Of a stretch of DNA of 64,000 bases, positions 1 through 8,846 are shown one piece after another (position 1 is the first letter of the stretch; each line of letters opens with the position of its first letter). Position numbers and translations under genes: made by a program. The notes beneath the pieces are model-generated. The model was not told where the DNA came from, did no database searches, and saw nothing but the letters and a program-made list of their open reading frames with translations. The DNA is from Burkholderiales bacterium UBA2459 (GTDB taxonomy: Bacteria; Pseudomonadota; Gammaproteobacteria; Burkholderiales; Burkholderiaceae_E). Location of the stretch: NCBI GenBank assembly GCA_002342365.1, contig DDPV01000049.1, forward strand, positions 1-64,000, read 5' to 3'.

Positions 1-48
1 CAACGGATTATGAGTCCGCTGCTCTAACCAGGCATGAGCTAGGGGGGC
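1..48 (-). tRNA. tRNA-Met (anticodon CAT), 5' part only
   Basis: Read on the minus strand, this is the 5' half of a tRNA cut by the window edge. The acceptor strand GCCCCCC is followed by TA and a D-arm closed by GCTC/GAGC with GG in the loop. The anticodon stem GCGGA/TCCGT encloses the loop CTCATAA, so the anticodon is CAT. The variable loop, T-arm and 3' acceptor strand are outside the window. The elongator D-arm suggests tRNA-Met rather than initiator, but CAT could also be the lysidine-modified tRNA-Ile. Confidence 0.85.
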
Positions 49-59
49 ATTGGGCCGAA

Positions 60-2468
60 TTATTTCACAAGCGCTCCTCGCTCGCCCTGGTCGGCGCGGG
101 CCGGTTCGATCCTGCCCTGTGTCGCTAAGCTGAGCTCAAAACCCGGTTCCTTCATTTGCCAGAGTAGAAAGCTAAAGAGATCGCTGCTGCGTCGAATCGA
201 CTGGCTAAGGCTGCTGCCAGAGCCATGTCCGCTTTGGTAATCGAGGCGGAGCATGACAACTTGTTGGCCAGCTTGTGCCTGCGCGAGGCGTGAGGCAAAT
301 TTTGTGCTTTGCCAGACATCAACCCGGGTGTCATTGACCCCGTGAAAAAGCATGACGGCGGGATACGATCGACCGTCTTCGATGGCGTGATAAGAACTAT
401 TGCGTAATAAGGCGTGAAACTCTTTCTCATCCGCAACCGTGCCGTACTCAGGGATTTGTGCTGCGCCATTGGCTCGTTGTTCGGATCGCAACATGTCGAG
501 CATGGCGACCGAGGGTACGGCTGCAACAAACAAGTCGGGTCGTTCGGTGATTGCGCGCCCCACAAACATGCCCCCGGCGCTGCCGCCATAAATCCCCAGC
601 CGCGAGGCCTTGGTGTAGCCCTGATCGATGAGCCATTGCGCTGCGGCAATGCCATCCTTCCAGGTATTGAACTTGGTGGTCTTTTTCCCCGCTTCATGCC
701 AGGCGCTTCCAAAATTGCCGCCCCCGCGGACATGCGCGATCGCATAAAGGCCACCGCGCTCAACCCATGCAAGTGCTGATGCGCTAAAGCCAGGCTCTTG
801 CGTGATGCCATAAGCACCGTAGCCGTACAAAATCGTGGGACGGTTTGCATCAAGCGGCAAATCAGACCTTAGAAGGATCGACATCGGAACCATCACGCCG
901 TCGTGACTGGCATACATCACTTCGCGAGCGATGATTTCTGGCGGCACTTTCAAGCGCCCAGGCGCACCCATCTGAATCAGCTCAAAGCGGCTCGATTCTG
1001 GGTGATACCAGTAGCGTTGCATCGGATGGGTCCAGGTGCTCAAGCTGAGCAACAGGCCTGTTGCATCGTCGCTTGCATCGATCGCGATGCTGCCCTCTCG
1101 GGGCGTTTTGATCATTTCCAGGGCTAAGCGCGGACCAGAATCAGACTCGCGGACATCGGGTACGGCTCTGAGCAGTTCGGTGTTGACCCCGCGCCGCCTC
1201 GTGAGATAAATCGCATCCTTGCTGATATCGATGGCGCGCAAAACCGTGTCAGAGGCTGGCAGCACCGTCTTCCATGAAGCCGCGGGCAAGCGATCGGATG
1301 CACCGGCGCTCAGTCCGCGCTCATCGATGGGCATCGCCACCAGCTTTTGCGTTGGCGCATCGCGGGCACTGATCGCCCAAGCATGGCCGAAGCCGAAACT
1401 CAGCGCGCGGATATCGTCATCGAGTTTGACCAGCGCCTGCCAGCGCGCCCGATTCGCCAAAACGTCGCTTTTCGGTGCCAGGTATGCCGTCAGACGCCGA
1501 TCGACGCCGCGCACGATGATCAGGGCAAGTAAATCGGTTTGGGGAATTTCGCGGATGTAGCCCGAACTGTAAAGCGGCAGCGTTTCAGCACGAAAGGTGC
1601 TCGCCTTGAAGATCACGCGTTCGGGATCGGTTTGCTGAAAGCTGAAGTAGTGCAACGCGGTATCGAGAAAGCGTTCTGAAGCTTTGGCCTTGCCATCATC
1701 TTTTTTTAGCCGGGAAAAGAAAAAGCCCTCGCCGCTTCGATCCCAGGTCAGCGATGCGAAGCGAATACGGTCGATAGGCTCAATCAAGGGCCGTTTTGAC
1801 GCGACATCGATGACATGCAAGCTGCCAATTTCTGAACCGGCTTCCTGAATCGCGTAAGCAAGTCGTTCACCGTCATCCGATGGCCAAAACCCTTGGATCG
1901 CGATGGGCTTGCCGCGGGCCTTGCTGAGCGCCTGGCTATCCACCAGCAGGACTTCGGGCTTGTCTTGCGATTCACGCCAGACCAGACTGGCCTGGTTTTC
2001 CTTCGCAAGCCTTCGGGTGTAAAACCAGCGGCCGTTTGCGCTGCGCTTTGGTGTTGACGCGCTCACGCCCATCGACTCGGTCAGGCTCTTGAGTCTTTGT
2101 TCGATCATCGAACGCCCCTGGATAGCTTCAAGAATGCGCTCGCTTGCAAGCGCTTGCTGCTTGGTCCAGGCTGCAACGCGCGGATCGCTTGGTTGCTCTA
2201 AAAATCGGAAGGGGTCGTTCACGCTCACCCCCCAGTAAAGATCACGCTGTTCAACCGCGGGCAGGGGGGCCGGGATACCGAGTTGCTCGCTGAGCGTTGC
2301 ACTGCTTGAGCCGAGCGGATCGCGATGCAGCCGGCTGCGGCCAGCGTCCGCATCGATGGCAAGGCTCGTACATCCGCCCAGGAGCACGACGATGAGCGGC
2401 ACAAGCTGCAAAACCATGCGCCATGAATATTGAGCTTGCCGGTTGTTGTCAAATACCTGTGAGTTCAT
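60..2468 (-). CDS. Prolyl oligopeptidase family (S9) lipoprotein
   Basis: Serine peptidase of the prolyl oligopeptidase family (S9A), 802 residues. The N-terminal catalytic segment (DPFRFLEQ near residue 85) is followed by a beta-propeller and the C-terminal alpha/beta hydrolase domain. The nucleophile lies in GGSAGG (Ser630), with the likely Asp713 in GVNDTRV and His748 in SGHGSG. A hydrophobic stretch ending in LLGGC (Cys33) is a lipobox, so the protein is probably anchored in the outer membrane facing the periplasm, unlike the cytosolic archetype. An internal Met18 is an alternative start that keeps the lipobox. Family members cut short proline-containing peptides; the substrate here is unknown. 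Transcribed divergently from the mscS-like gene. Confidence 0.9.
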   Translation of the reverse strand: MNSQVFDNNRQAQYSWRMVLQLVPLIVVLLGGCTSLAIDADAGRSRLHRDPLGSSSATLSEQLGIPAPLPAVEQRDLYWGVSVNDPFRFLEQPSDPRVAAWTKQQALASERILEAIQGRSMIEQRLKSLTESMGVSASTPKRSANGRWFYTRRLAKENQASLVWRESQDKPEVLLVDSQALSKARGKPIAIQGFWPSDDGERLAYAIQEAGSEIGSLHVIDVASKRPLIEPIDRIRFASLTWDRSGEGFFFSRLKKDDGKAKASERFLDTALHYFSFQQTDPERVIFKASTFRAETLPLYSSGYIREIPQTDLLALIIVRGVDRRLTAYLAPKSDVLANRARWQALVKLDDDIRALSFGFGHAWAISARDAPTQKLVAMPIDERGLSAGASDRLPAASWKTVLPASDTVLRAIDISKDAIYLTRRRGVNTELLRAVPDVRESDSGPRLALEMIKTPREGSIAIDASDDATGLLLSLSTWTHPMQRYWYHPESSRFELIQMGAPGRLKVPPEIIAREVMYASHDGVMVPMSILLRSDLPLDANRPTILYGYGAYGITQEPGFSASALAWVERGGLYAIAHVRGGGNFGSAWHEAGKKTTKFNTWKDGIAAAQWLIDQGYTKASRLGIYGGSAGGMFVGRAITERPDLFVAAVPSVAMLDMLRSEQRANGAAQIPEYGTVADEKEFHALLRNSSYHAIEDGRSYPAVMLFHGVNDTRVDVWQSTKFASRLAQAQAGQQVVMLRLDYQSGHGSGSSLSQSIRRSSDLFSFLLWQMKEPGFELSLATQGRIEPARADQGERGALVK

Positions 2469-2526
2469 GCTGGTAGGATTGCCTGCAAGGTGGGTGCCTG
2501 GTTGACGGGATCAAAAAATCATCAAT

Positions 2527-3378
2527 ATGCCTGAATTGTTTTCGAGTAATCCATGGTCAATGCTGCAAGCCTGGGCAGCGGCCAATTTAAGCCATGCCAT
2601 TCGCGTTGCGGCCATTGTCATTGTCGCCTTGATCGTACTGCGTTTTATCAGGGTCTTTGTGCCCCGACTCCGCGAGCATATTGCCGGACGCCAAGAGTCG
2701 GTCGAAGACGCCAAGCGTATCCAGACCCTGTTGGCGGTGGCGCATTATCTCTTGAGCGTGAGCACGATGCTGGTGGCTGCTTTGCTGGTGCTGGGCGAAG
2801 TCGGTATTTCGCTTGCACCGATCCTCGGGGCAGCCGGTATTGTCGGTATAGCGGTTGGTTTCGGGGCGCAAACGCTGGTCAAGGACTATGTGAGCGGCTT
2901 TTTGCTCTTGCTCGAAAACCAGATTCGCGTGGGCGACATGATTGATATCGCGGGAAAGAGCGGGATTGTTGAGGAGGTAAGTTTGCGGTTTATCCGCCTG
3001 CGCGACTTCGGCGGTAACGTCCATTTCATTCCCAACGGGACCATCGGGGTGATCACAAATTCAAGCCTCGGCTTTGCTTACGCCGTGCTCGATGTGGGAA
3101 TTGCTTACGGATCGGATATTGAGGCTTCGATGCAGGTGATGCGTGAGGTTGACGACACCCTGCGCGCTGATCCCGCGTTTTCAGGCAGGATTTTGCAGCC
3201 GCTTGAGATTGCGGGTGTTGATCAGTGGGCAGATTCATCCGTCATGATCAAGGCACGCATCCAGGTCAAGCCGCTTGAGCAGTGGCATGTGCGCCGCGAG
3301 TTTTTAAAGCGTTTGAAGATTGCCTTCGATGCAAAAGGACTTGAGATTCCCGTTCCTCATGTGAAAATCGTCCGATGA
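2527..3378 (+). CDS. Small MscS-family mechanosensitive channel
   Basis: Mechanosensitive ion channel of 283 residues, near the size of MscS. Hydrophobic segments lie around residues 18-38, 70-90 and 93-125. The last carries the glycine/alanine-rich pore helix (GIVGIAVGFGAQ), followed by the conserved VKDYVSGFLLLLE and VGDMI segments of the cytoplasmic beta domain. It releases osmolytes on hypo-osmotic shock in the inner membrane. The stop overlaps the next gene's start (ATGA), so the two are translationally coupled. Confidence 0.93.
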   Translation: MPELFSSNPWSMLQAWAAANLSHAIRVAAIVIVALIVLRFIRVFVPRLREHIAGRQESVEDAKRIQTLLAVAHYLLSVSTMLVAALLVLGEVGISLAPILGAAGIVGIAVGFGAQTLVKDYVSGFLLLLENQIRVGDMIDIAGKSGIVEEVSLRFIRLRDFGGNVHFIPNGTIGVITNSSLGFAYAVLDVGIAYGSDIEASMQVMREVDDTLRADPAFSGRILQPLEIAGVDQWADSSVMIKARIQVKPLEQWHVRREFLKRLKIAFDAKGLEIPVPHVKIVR

Positions 3379-3899
3379 ACGATCCTGTCTGCTTTCGCTC
3401 CGGTGCCGAGGTGCTCGCCTCGGTGGGTCAAAGCCTTGGCCCGGGCCATTGGCTCACGATTGATCAAGCGCGTGTTGACGCCTTTGCCAGGGCAACCGAT
3501 GATTTTCAGTGGATTCATGTTGATGCGCAAAAGGCGGCGTCAGGCCCGTTCGGAACCACGATTGCGCACGGATTTCTTTCGCTTGCGCTTGTTGCGCCGA
3601 TGTTAGGCGCCTTGCTCAGCTTTGAGAAACTGGCGATGAGCCTGAATTACGGCTGCGAAAAAGTGCGTTTTCCCGCGCCCGTGCCGGTGGGTTCAAGGCT
3701 CCGTGCGCATGCCGAACTCATCAAGGCCGATCGGATCGCCGATCAGCCCGACACCGTGCAGGCGACTTTTCGGGTCACGCTCGAGATCGAGGGCGCATCA
3801 AAACCGGCCTGTGTTGCCGACTCGGTGAGTCGCTGGTACTTCGATCCCAGACTCAGGACTAGCGGCGGCATTGCCGGAACCCTGCCAACTGAAGGATAA
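3375..3899 (+). CDS. MaoC-like (R)-specific hydratase family protein
   Basis: Hot-dog fold MaoC-like protein, 174 residues. The hydratase motif is visible near residues 38-62: FARATDDFQWIHVD, then GPFGTTIAHGFLSLAL, giving the Asp/His pair used by (R)-specific enoyl-CoA hydratases. Such proteins hydrate trans-2-enoyl-CoA, feeding beta-oxidation or polyhydroxyalkanoate synthesis. The start overlaps the stop of the mscS-like gene by four bases. The link to a channel gives no clue to substrate, so only the family is secure. Confidence 0.88.
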   Translation: MNDPVCFRSGAEVLASVGQSLGPGHWLTIDQARVDAFARATDDFQWIHVDAQKAASGPFGTTIAHGFLSLALVAPMLGALLSFEKLAMSLNYGCEKVRFPAPVPVGSRLRAHAELIKADRIADQPDTVQATFRVTLEIEGASKPACVADSVSRWYFDPRLRTSGGIAGTLPTEG

Positions 3900-4008
3900 T
3901 CTCGGCTCTCCAAGCGATGCGGCCCCTTCCCCGGTGATTCGGCTCGGTCAATCCCTGGGTATTGACTGAAGCCTTGACCCAACGATTCGCTCTTTTTTTA
4001 GGAACCTT

Positions 4009-5457
4009 GTGCAATTTTCTGAATTCGGTTTTGCTGAGCCAATCAACCGGGCCATCGCCGAGATGGGTTATACGGTTCCAACACCGATTCAGGCTCAGGC
4101 GATTCCTGTGGTGCTGCTTGGCGACGATGTGATGGGCGCCGCGCAAACTGGCACAGGAAAGACAGCAGGTTTTGCGTTGCCGATTTTACAACGGTTGATG
4201 GTGCATGCGAGCAGCAGCGTCTCTCCCGCACGCCATCCGGTACGTGCCTTGATGCTTGCACCCACCCGCGAGCTTGCCGATCAGATTTATGTCAATGTGC
4301 GCGAGTACGCGAAGTACACAACGCTTCGTGTGGCGGTTGTGTTTGGCGGCGTTGATATCAAGCCCCAACTCGCAAGCCTGCGGCAAGGCTGTGAGATTCT
4401 GATCGCAACGCCTGGGCGTTTGCTGGACCATATCGAACAAAAGTCAGTGAGCCTCACCCAGGTTCAGGCGCTTGTGCTCGACGAAGCCGACCGAATGCTC
4501 GATATGGGTTTTTTACCGGACATTCATCGCATTCTTCGCCTCTTGCCCGCCGAGCGGCAAAGCTTGATGTTTTCTGCAACCTTTTCGCCGGAAATCCGAA
4601 AGCTGGCTGAAACTTTTTTGCGGCAACCCAAGCTGATCGAAGTCGCGCGTCGTAACGCACTGGCTGACAATGTAGAACAAACCGTCTACCGGCTTGACTC
4701 CGACGAGCAAAAGCGACTCGCAGTACCGCATCTGTTGCGTGAGCGCGGACTCTCTCAGGTGATCGTGTTTACCAATACAAAAATTGGTGCAAGTCGACTC
4801 GCACGCGAACTCGCCCGTGAGGGCTTAAGCTCCGATGCGATTCACGGCGATAAGTCGCAGCAGGACCGACTCGCGACGCTTGAAGCCTTCAAGCAAGGCA
4901 AAGTCGCTGTGCTGGTGGCAACCGATGTTGCTGCGCGAGGACTTGACATCGCAGAGCTGCCTGCGGTGATTAATTTCGATCTGCCCTACTCACCGGAAGA
5001 TTATGTGCACCGGATCGGTAGGACCGGCCGCGCTGGAGCCTCAGGCGTGGCCTTGTCGCTCATGACCCAGACCGATGACCGTTATCTTTCGGAGATCGAA
5101 AAACTCACCAAGCGAAAATTTGAGGTTCAAACACTGTCCTTGCCCCAGCGAAGTGACAGCGCAGCTGCACAGGCTTTAGCCTCGTCCGCCTCGGCGTCGA
5201 TCCGCATACCCAGGCAACGTGCCGCCCACAACCCCTCCCACAGCCCATCCCACAACAAGCTGCCGGGTTACTCAACCGATCCCTTTTTCTTCAAGCCCTA
5301 TGAGCCCAAGGCGTTTGCACAAGATTCAACGGTTCAGAGCGCTCTAAAACCTTCCGAAGTCGATGTGCAGGCATCAAGAACACCCCTTTCTGCTTTGAGA
5401 AAAATGCCCAAACCCCTGGCGGCACTCCTGGGCGGCAAGCGCAGCGCAGCGTCCTGA
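4009..5457 (+). CDS. DEAD-box ATP-dependent RNA helicase, RhlE type
   Basis: Complete DEAD-box helicase core over residues 1-380: Q-motif (PTPIQAQAIP), motif I AQTGTGKT, Ia PTRELADQ, II DEAD, III SAT, and VI HRIGRTGR. The roughly 100-residue tail is low-complexity, Ser/Pro/Ala-rich with an SHSPSHN stretch, as is usual for RhlE-like proteins. It unwinds short RNA duplexes and RhlE has a role in ribosome assembly. The start is GTG at 4009, preceded by AGGAA; starting here retains the Phe upstream of the Q-motif. The gene stands alone after a 109-base gap. Confidence 0.92.
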   Translation: MQFSEFGFAEPINRAIAEMGYTVPTPIQAQAIPVVLLGDDVMGAAQTGTGKTAGFALPILQRLMVHASSSVSPARHPVRALMLAPTRELADQIYVNVREYAKYTTLRVAVVFGGVDIKPQLASLRQGCEILIATPGRLLDHIEQKSVSLTQVQALVLDEADRMLDMGFLPDIHRILRLLPAERQSLMFSATFSPEIRKLAETFLRQPKLIEVARRNALADNVEQTVYRLDSDEQKRLAVPHLLRERGLSQVIVFTNTKIGASRLARELAREGLSSDAIHGDKSQQDRLATLEAFKQGKVAVLVATDVAARGLDIAELPAVINFDLPYSPEDYVHRIGRTGRAGASGVALSLMTQTDDRYLSEIEKLTKRKFEVQTLSLPQRSDSAAAQALASSASASIRIPRQRAAHNPSHSPSHNKLPGYSTDPFFFKPYEPKAFAQDSTVQSALKPSEVDVQASRTPLSALRKMPKPLAALLGGKRSAAS

Positions 5458-5532
5458 TCGCGGCGCAAGCTGAGGCCAGCCGCTTTCGCTTTGCAGACTG
5501 CGGTCCGAAAACAAGTTCAGCGTATCAGCGAG

Positions 5533-5599
5533 CGTCTCGAAGCCAGCAAGCGTTTCAAAGCTAGTGAGGCGTTTCAAAGCCAGCAAGCGTCTCAAAGCC
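5533..5599. repeat. Tandem 18-bp repeat, about 3.7 imperfect copies
   Basis: Units begin at 5533, 5551, 5570 and 5588 (the last only 12 bases). The consensus is CGTTTCAAAGCCAGCAAG. One spare G after the second unit shifts the period to 19. The array fills most of the gap between the helicase and gluQRS genes and its last unit overlaps the gluQRS stop codon (5592-5594). No hairpin and T-tract typical of a terminator is visible in it. Confidence 0.8.
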
Positions 5600-6473
5600 A
5601 TCGCTGGGCCCAGGCTTCGATCGCCTGCTCCAGAAACGCCGGTATCGAGCCCGCCTGGAGTTGCCCAAGACCGATGTGTCTGGCGGCAGCTTGCAAGTTC
5701 GAAGGGGCTTGTTCGGCTCGCAAGGGGAGAGCGCCTTGTTGCTTGGAGAGTTTTTGGCCTTCCGCGTCCTTCAGAACTGGGATATGACCGTAGCGCAAGC
5801 GACGGTAGCCCAGTGCATCTTGTAAGGCGATCTGTCTTGCGGTTGATTCAAGCAAATCATCGCCGCGCACCACATCCGTCACACCATCGGCTTCATCATC
5901 CACAACTACCGCCAGATGGTAGCTGTTCAAGCCATCGGCGCGCAGCACCACAAAGTCGCCAAGCGATCGCGAAAGGCAGCTTGACTGCAGGCCTGCAAAG
6001 CGATCCTGAAACCTCACCGCCTGATCGGGGACAATGAATCGCAAAGCGCCCGCACCGCTGCTTCGCATCAGCGATCGGCAAAAGCCCGGGTAGGGGCGCT
6101 CTGCGCCCGGCAATGCCTGCCAACCGGCCTCAAGCAGCTGCATCTCGATGCGTTTTCTGCTGCAATTGCAGCGATAAAGGAGCTGTTGCCCATGCAGTCT
6201 GGCGAGGGCATTGCGATAGCGCAACCCCCGCCTTGACTGCCAACCGATGGGTCCGTCGTGTTCAAGGCCATGCGCCTGCAAGCTTTCGATGATCGATTGG
6301 GCGTGCGATACATCGCAACGTTCTCGATCGATATCTTCAATGCGCAGCAGCCATTGTCCGCCGTGCGCCCGGGCATCAAGCCAGCTAGCAAGCGCTGTGC
6401 ACAACGAGCCCAGATGGAGCGGACCCGTCGGTGAGGGTGCAAAGCGACCCTTATAACGTGTTGATCGCGCCAT
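5592..6473 (-). CDS. gluQ: Glutamyl-Q tRNA(Asp) synthetase
   Basis: Truncated glutamyl-tRNA synthetase paralogue that attaches glutamate to the queuosine base of tRNA(Asp). The chosen start gives 293 residues, typical of GluQRS and lacking the anticodon-binding domain. GRFAPSPTGPLHLGSL near the N-terminus is the HIGH-type motif. Zinc ligands are suggested by YRCNC and YPGFC, and LSKQQGA is the KMSKS-equivalent. ATG at 6473 is preferred over the ORF-extending ATG at 6554, because family members start just before GRFAPSP and the longer form would overlap the LysR gene. The LysR gene lies 17 bases upstream on the same strand. Confidence 0.93.
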   Translation of the reverse strand: MARSTRYKGRFAPSPTGPLHLGSLCTALASWLDARAHGGQWLLRIEDIDRERCDVSHAQSIIESLQAHGLEHDGPIGWQSRRGLRYRNALARLHGQQLLYRCNCSRKRIEMQLLEAGWQALPGAERPYPGFCRSLMRSSGAGALRFIVPDQAVRFQDRFAGLQSSCLSRSLGDFVVLRADGLNSYHLAVVVDDEADGVTDVVRGDDLLESTARQIALQDALGYRRLRYGHIPVLKDAEGQKLSKQQGALPLRAEQAPSNLQAAARHIGLGQLQAGSIPAFLEQAIEAWAQRWL

Positions 6474-6490
6474 GGATGCAGTTGACCTTA

Positions 6491-7465
6491 TCAGGATCCG
6501 GCACCCAGCAACTTTGCTCGGACCCTTGGGATTTGAAGCCGGCCCAGCCACCATTGCAAAGCCTTGCCGCGCTTTCGCGTTGACCAGGCATAACGCAGCG
6601 CGGTGGCTTGTCGTTGCGGTCTGACAGAAAGCGCAAGCAGCGCGCCCGCTTTGAGTTCATCTCGTACGAAGGGCTCTGGCAGCCAGCCAACCCCTAAGCC
6701 TGCCAGTATCGCTTTGCGCTTTTGTTCGGCGTTTGAAACGGTGAGCCGAAGCTGATGGCTGACAACACCCCAGTCGCGCGGCAAGCGCTGTTGCGCGCTA
6801 TCGGCCACAGCGATCAGGGTGCAGGCATCGAGCAGGTCCGCTTCCCAGGACAGGGTCTTGGCCTTGCGCAACTTAAGTAGCGGATGTTGCGGCGCAATGC
6901 AAAAGATCCATGGCAGGTTGCCGAGCGATCGCTGCTCAAAGTGCGCAGTGTGCATCGCCGGTTGCGCGGTATCGACCGGCATGCCGATGGCCAAGGCCGC
7001 CCGACCCTCGGCCAAAGCCTCCCAGCTTCCTTCGAGCACTTCGTGTCGGATGCGCAAATGCGTGGGTACTTCAAGGGATTCAAAATCTTTGATCAAGGGT
7101 AGCAAATCATCGAATCGCAAACTGCCGTCAAGCGCAATCGCCAGCTCAGACTCCCAGCCTTCGCCAAGGTCTTTGACCTGCGAGAGCATGGCTTGGGTGA
7201 GTTGAAAAATCTGACTGGCATGAGCAAGCAGAGCTTGCGCTGCTTCCGTGGGCCTCGCAACACGGCCGCGGCGGTCAAAGAGCAATACATCCAAATCCTC
7301 TTCGAGCTTGCGGACCGAGTAGCTCAGGGCAGAAGGTACCTTCCCCATGGCCTTGGCCGCTGACGCAAAACTGCCCCGGCGGGCGATCGTATCAAGGATT
7401 TGTAGCTGTTCAAGGCTGATTGGAGGGGGTTTGAGCCTGCCCTCGGTTATTGGCTTGCGGGTCAT
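6491..7465 (-). CDS. LysR-family transcriptional regulator
   Basis: LysR-type regulator of 324 residues. The winged helix-turn-helix is at about residues 16-75 (ISLEQLQILDTIARRGSFASAA, then SYSVRKLEEDL), followed by the effector-binding periplasmic-protein-like domain. It is divergent from the pirin/flavodoxin pair with a 113-base intergenic region holding a dyad, the usual arrangement for a LysR regulator controlling its neighbour. A pirin and NAD(P)H-dependent flavodoxin under LysR control suggests an electrophile or quinone response, which is inference. The effector is unknown. Confidence 0.93.
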   Translation of the reverse strand: MTRKPITEGRLKPPPISLEQLQILDTIARRGSFASAAKAMGKVPSALSYSVRKLEEDLDVLLFDRRGRVARPTEAAQALLAHASQIFQLTQAMLSQVKDLGEGWESELAIALDGSLRFDDLLPLIKDFESLEVPTHLRIRHEVLEGSWEALAEGRAALAIGMPVDTAQPAMHTAHFEQRSLGNLPWIFCIAPQHPLLKLRKAKTLSWEADLLDACTLIAVADSAQQRLPRDWGVVSHQLRLTVSNAEQKRKAILAGLGVGWLPEPFVRDELKAGALLALSVRPQRQATALRYAWSTRKRGKALQWWLGRLQIPRVRAKLLGAGS

Positions 7466-7501
7466 CTCGAAAGCTTAGCAAAACCATCAAAAAATTTGAT
7501 T

Positions 7502-7515
7502 GATTTAAACAAATC
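7502..7515. promoter_or_regulatory. Inverted repeat, candidate LysR operator
   Basis: GATTT-AAAC-AAATC is a perfect 5+5 inverted repeat in an A/T-rich patch of the intergenic region between the LysR gene (ending its leader at 7466) and the pirin start (7579). Position and symmetry fit a LysR-type site, but a single short dyad can occur by chance in A/T-rich DNA. Confidence 0.35.
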
Positions 7516-7578
7516 GCTAATACCTCAGCTTTCGCATTGGCGCGCACACTCGCCGTCAACTTCACGATGGAGGCAAAC

Positions 7579-8298
7579 ATGCGGCAATGGCTTCGGCGCT
7601 CCGAGGAGCGTGGCACAGTCGATCATGGCTGGCTACAAAGCGCACACAGTTTTTCCTTTGCAAGCTACCAGGATCCGCGCTGGATGCAGTTTGGTCCCCT
7701 GCGGGTGATCAATGAGGATCGGGTTGCGCCCGGGCAGGGTTTCGGCACCCATGGTCACCGTGATATGGAAATCATCAGCTACGTGCTTGAGGGCGCGCTT
7801 GCGCATCGCGACAGCATGGGTCATGGTTCGGTGATCGAGCCGGGTGATGTGCAACGTATGAGTGCAGGTACCGGGGTGATGCATTCGGAGTTCAATCAAC
7901 AAAGTGAGGCCTGGACCCATTTTTTGCAGATCTGGATTCTCCCAGACCGAGCCGGGCATGCTCCTTCCTATGAGCAAAAGCACTTTGATCAGCAACAAAG
8001 ACGCGGTCAGCTCGCCTTGATTCTTTCTCCTGATGGTGCGCAGCATTCCCTGCGCTTAAACCAGGATGCGCGCGTATATGCTGGGTCATTCGATGGCACA
8101 GAGCATGCTGTTTTATCGGTTGGCAGCGATCGCGGGATTTGGGTGCAGCTGGCGCGAGGCAAGCTTCAGGTCAACGGTCAGTCACTCGAGGCGGGCGATG
8201 GTATCGGCCTTGCCGATGTGTCGGTTTTGCAGATCGACAAGGCCCTGGCAGCTGAGGTTTTGGTTTTTGACCTTCCCTTGCATAAGGAGTTTTCATGA
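7579..8298 (+). CDS. Pirin family protein
   Basis: Bicupin of the pirin (YhaK/YhhW) family, 239 residues from the chosen start. The N-terminal cupin carries metal-ligand histidines in GFGTHGHRDMEIISYVLEG and MSAGTGVMHSE; the C-terminal cupin is degenerate. Some pirins are quercetin 2,3-dioxygenases, others redox sensors. ATG at 7579 is preferred because GGAGG lies six bases upstream; ATG at 7567 and the upstream start at 7537 lack this. The stop overlaps the flavodoxin start (ATGA), so the two are co-expressed. Confidence 0.93.
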   Translation: MRQWLRRSEERGTVDHGWLQSAHSFSFASYQDPRWMQFGPLRVINEDRVAPGQGFGTHGHRDMEIISYVLEGALAHRDSMGHGSVIEPGDVQRMSAGTGVMHSEFNQQSEAWTHFLQIWILPDRAGHAPSYEQKHFDQQQRRGQLALILSPDGAQHSLRLNQDARVYAGSFDGTEHAVLSVGSDRGIWVQLARGKLQVNGQSLEAGDGIGLADVSVLQIDKALAAEVLVFDLPLHKEFS

Positions 8299-8846
8299 GT
8301 ACTGTTGATGTTGCAGTGGCCTATCACTCTGGTTACGGTCATACCGCGAAAGTGGCCGAAGCGCTGGCCCGGGGTGTGACCCTGGGCGGAAAAAAGGCCG
8401 TGTTGATCGATGTTTCGGCGATAACCGAGGCGCAGTGGCTTGAGCTTGACGCTGCAAAAGCCATTGTGTTTGGCGCCCCCACTTACATGGGAGGCGCTTC
8501 TGCCCAATTCAAGCAATTTGCCGATGCCAGCTCCAAGCGCTGGTTCACCCAAGCCTGGAAGGACAAGTTTGCAGGCGGGTTTACCTGTTCCCTGTCCATG
8601 AGCGGTGATAAATATTCAACGCTGATGTACTTTGTCACGCTGGCGATGCAACACTCGATGGTTTGGATCGGGACCGGGATGCTGCCTTCAGCCATCCCGG
8701 GCGCAGCCGATCAGATGAACCGAATCGGCTCGTCGATCGGGGTGATGGCCCAGGCGGACAATGTGCCTGCTGAGCAAAGTCCACCCAAGGGTGACCTCGA
8801 TACGGCCCAAGCCTACGGCGAGCGCATCGCACGCAGGATCGACTGA
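8295..8846 (+). CDS. Flavodoxin-fold NAD(P)H-dependent reductase, WrbA-like
   Basis: Flavodoxin-like protein of 183 residues. The FMN phosphate loop is YHSGYGHTAKVAEA near residue 10, with VFGAPTYMGGASAQFKQF in the second FMN-binding region. This resembles WrbA-type quinone reductases and related NAD(P)H-dependent oxidoreductases, which reduce quinones in two-electron steps. It is the second gene of the LysR-linked pair. Its 3' end overlaps the convergent HAD phosphatase gene by 34 bases. Confidence 0.88.
   Translation: MSTVDVAVAYHSGYGHTAKVAEALARGVTLGGKKAVLIDVSAITEAQWLELDAAKAIVFGAPTYMGGASAQFKQFADASSKRWFTQAWKDKFAGGFTCSLSMSGDKYSTLMYFVTLAMQHSMVWIGTGMLPSAIPGAADQMNRIGSSIGVMAQADNVPAEQSPPKGDLDTAQAYGERIARRID

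Noticed and set aside
152..853. 233-residue reading frame on the minus strand at 152-853
   Set aside because: It lies wholly within the prolyl oligopeptidase gene in another frame, has no family features and is Arg/Ser/Pro-biased, as out-of-frame G+C-rich DNA is.
5533..5599. CRISPR array
   Set aside because: Units are contiguous with no spacers, imperfect and only 18 bases long.
5374..5601. Minus-strand frame with repeated LKRLTSFETLAGFETLA
   Set aside because: This is the 18-bp repeat translated; it spans a gene end and has no ribosome binding site.
6474..6554. Longer gluQRS start at 6554
   Set aside because: It would overlap the LysR coding sequence and add 27 residues absent from homologues, whereas ATG at 6473 directly precedes the nucleotide-binding motif.
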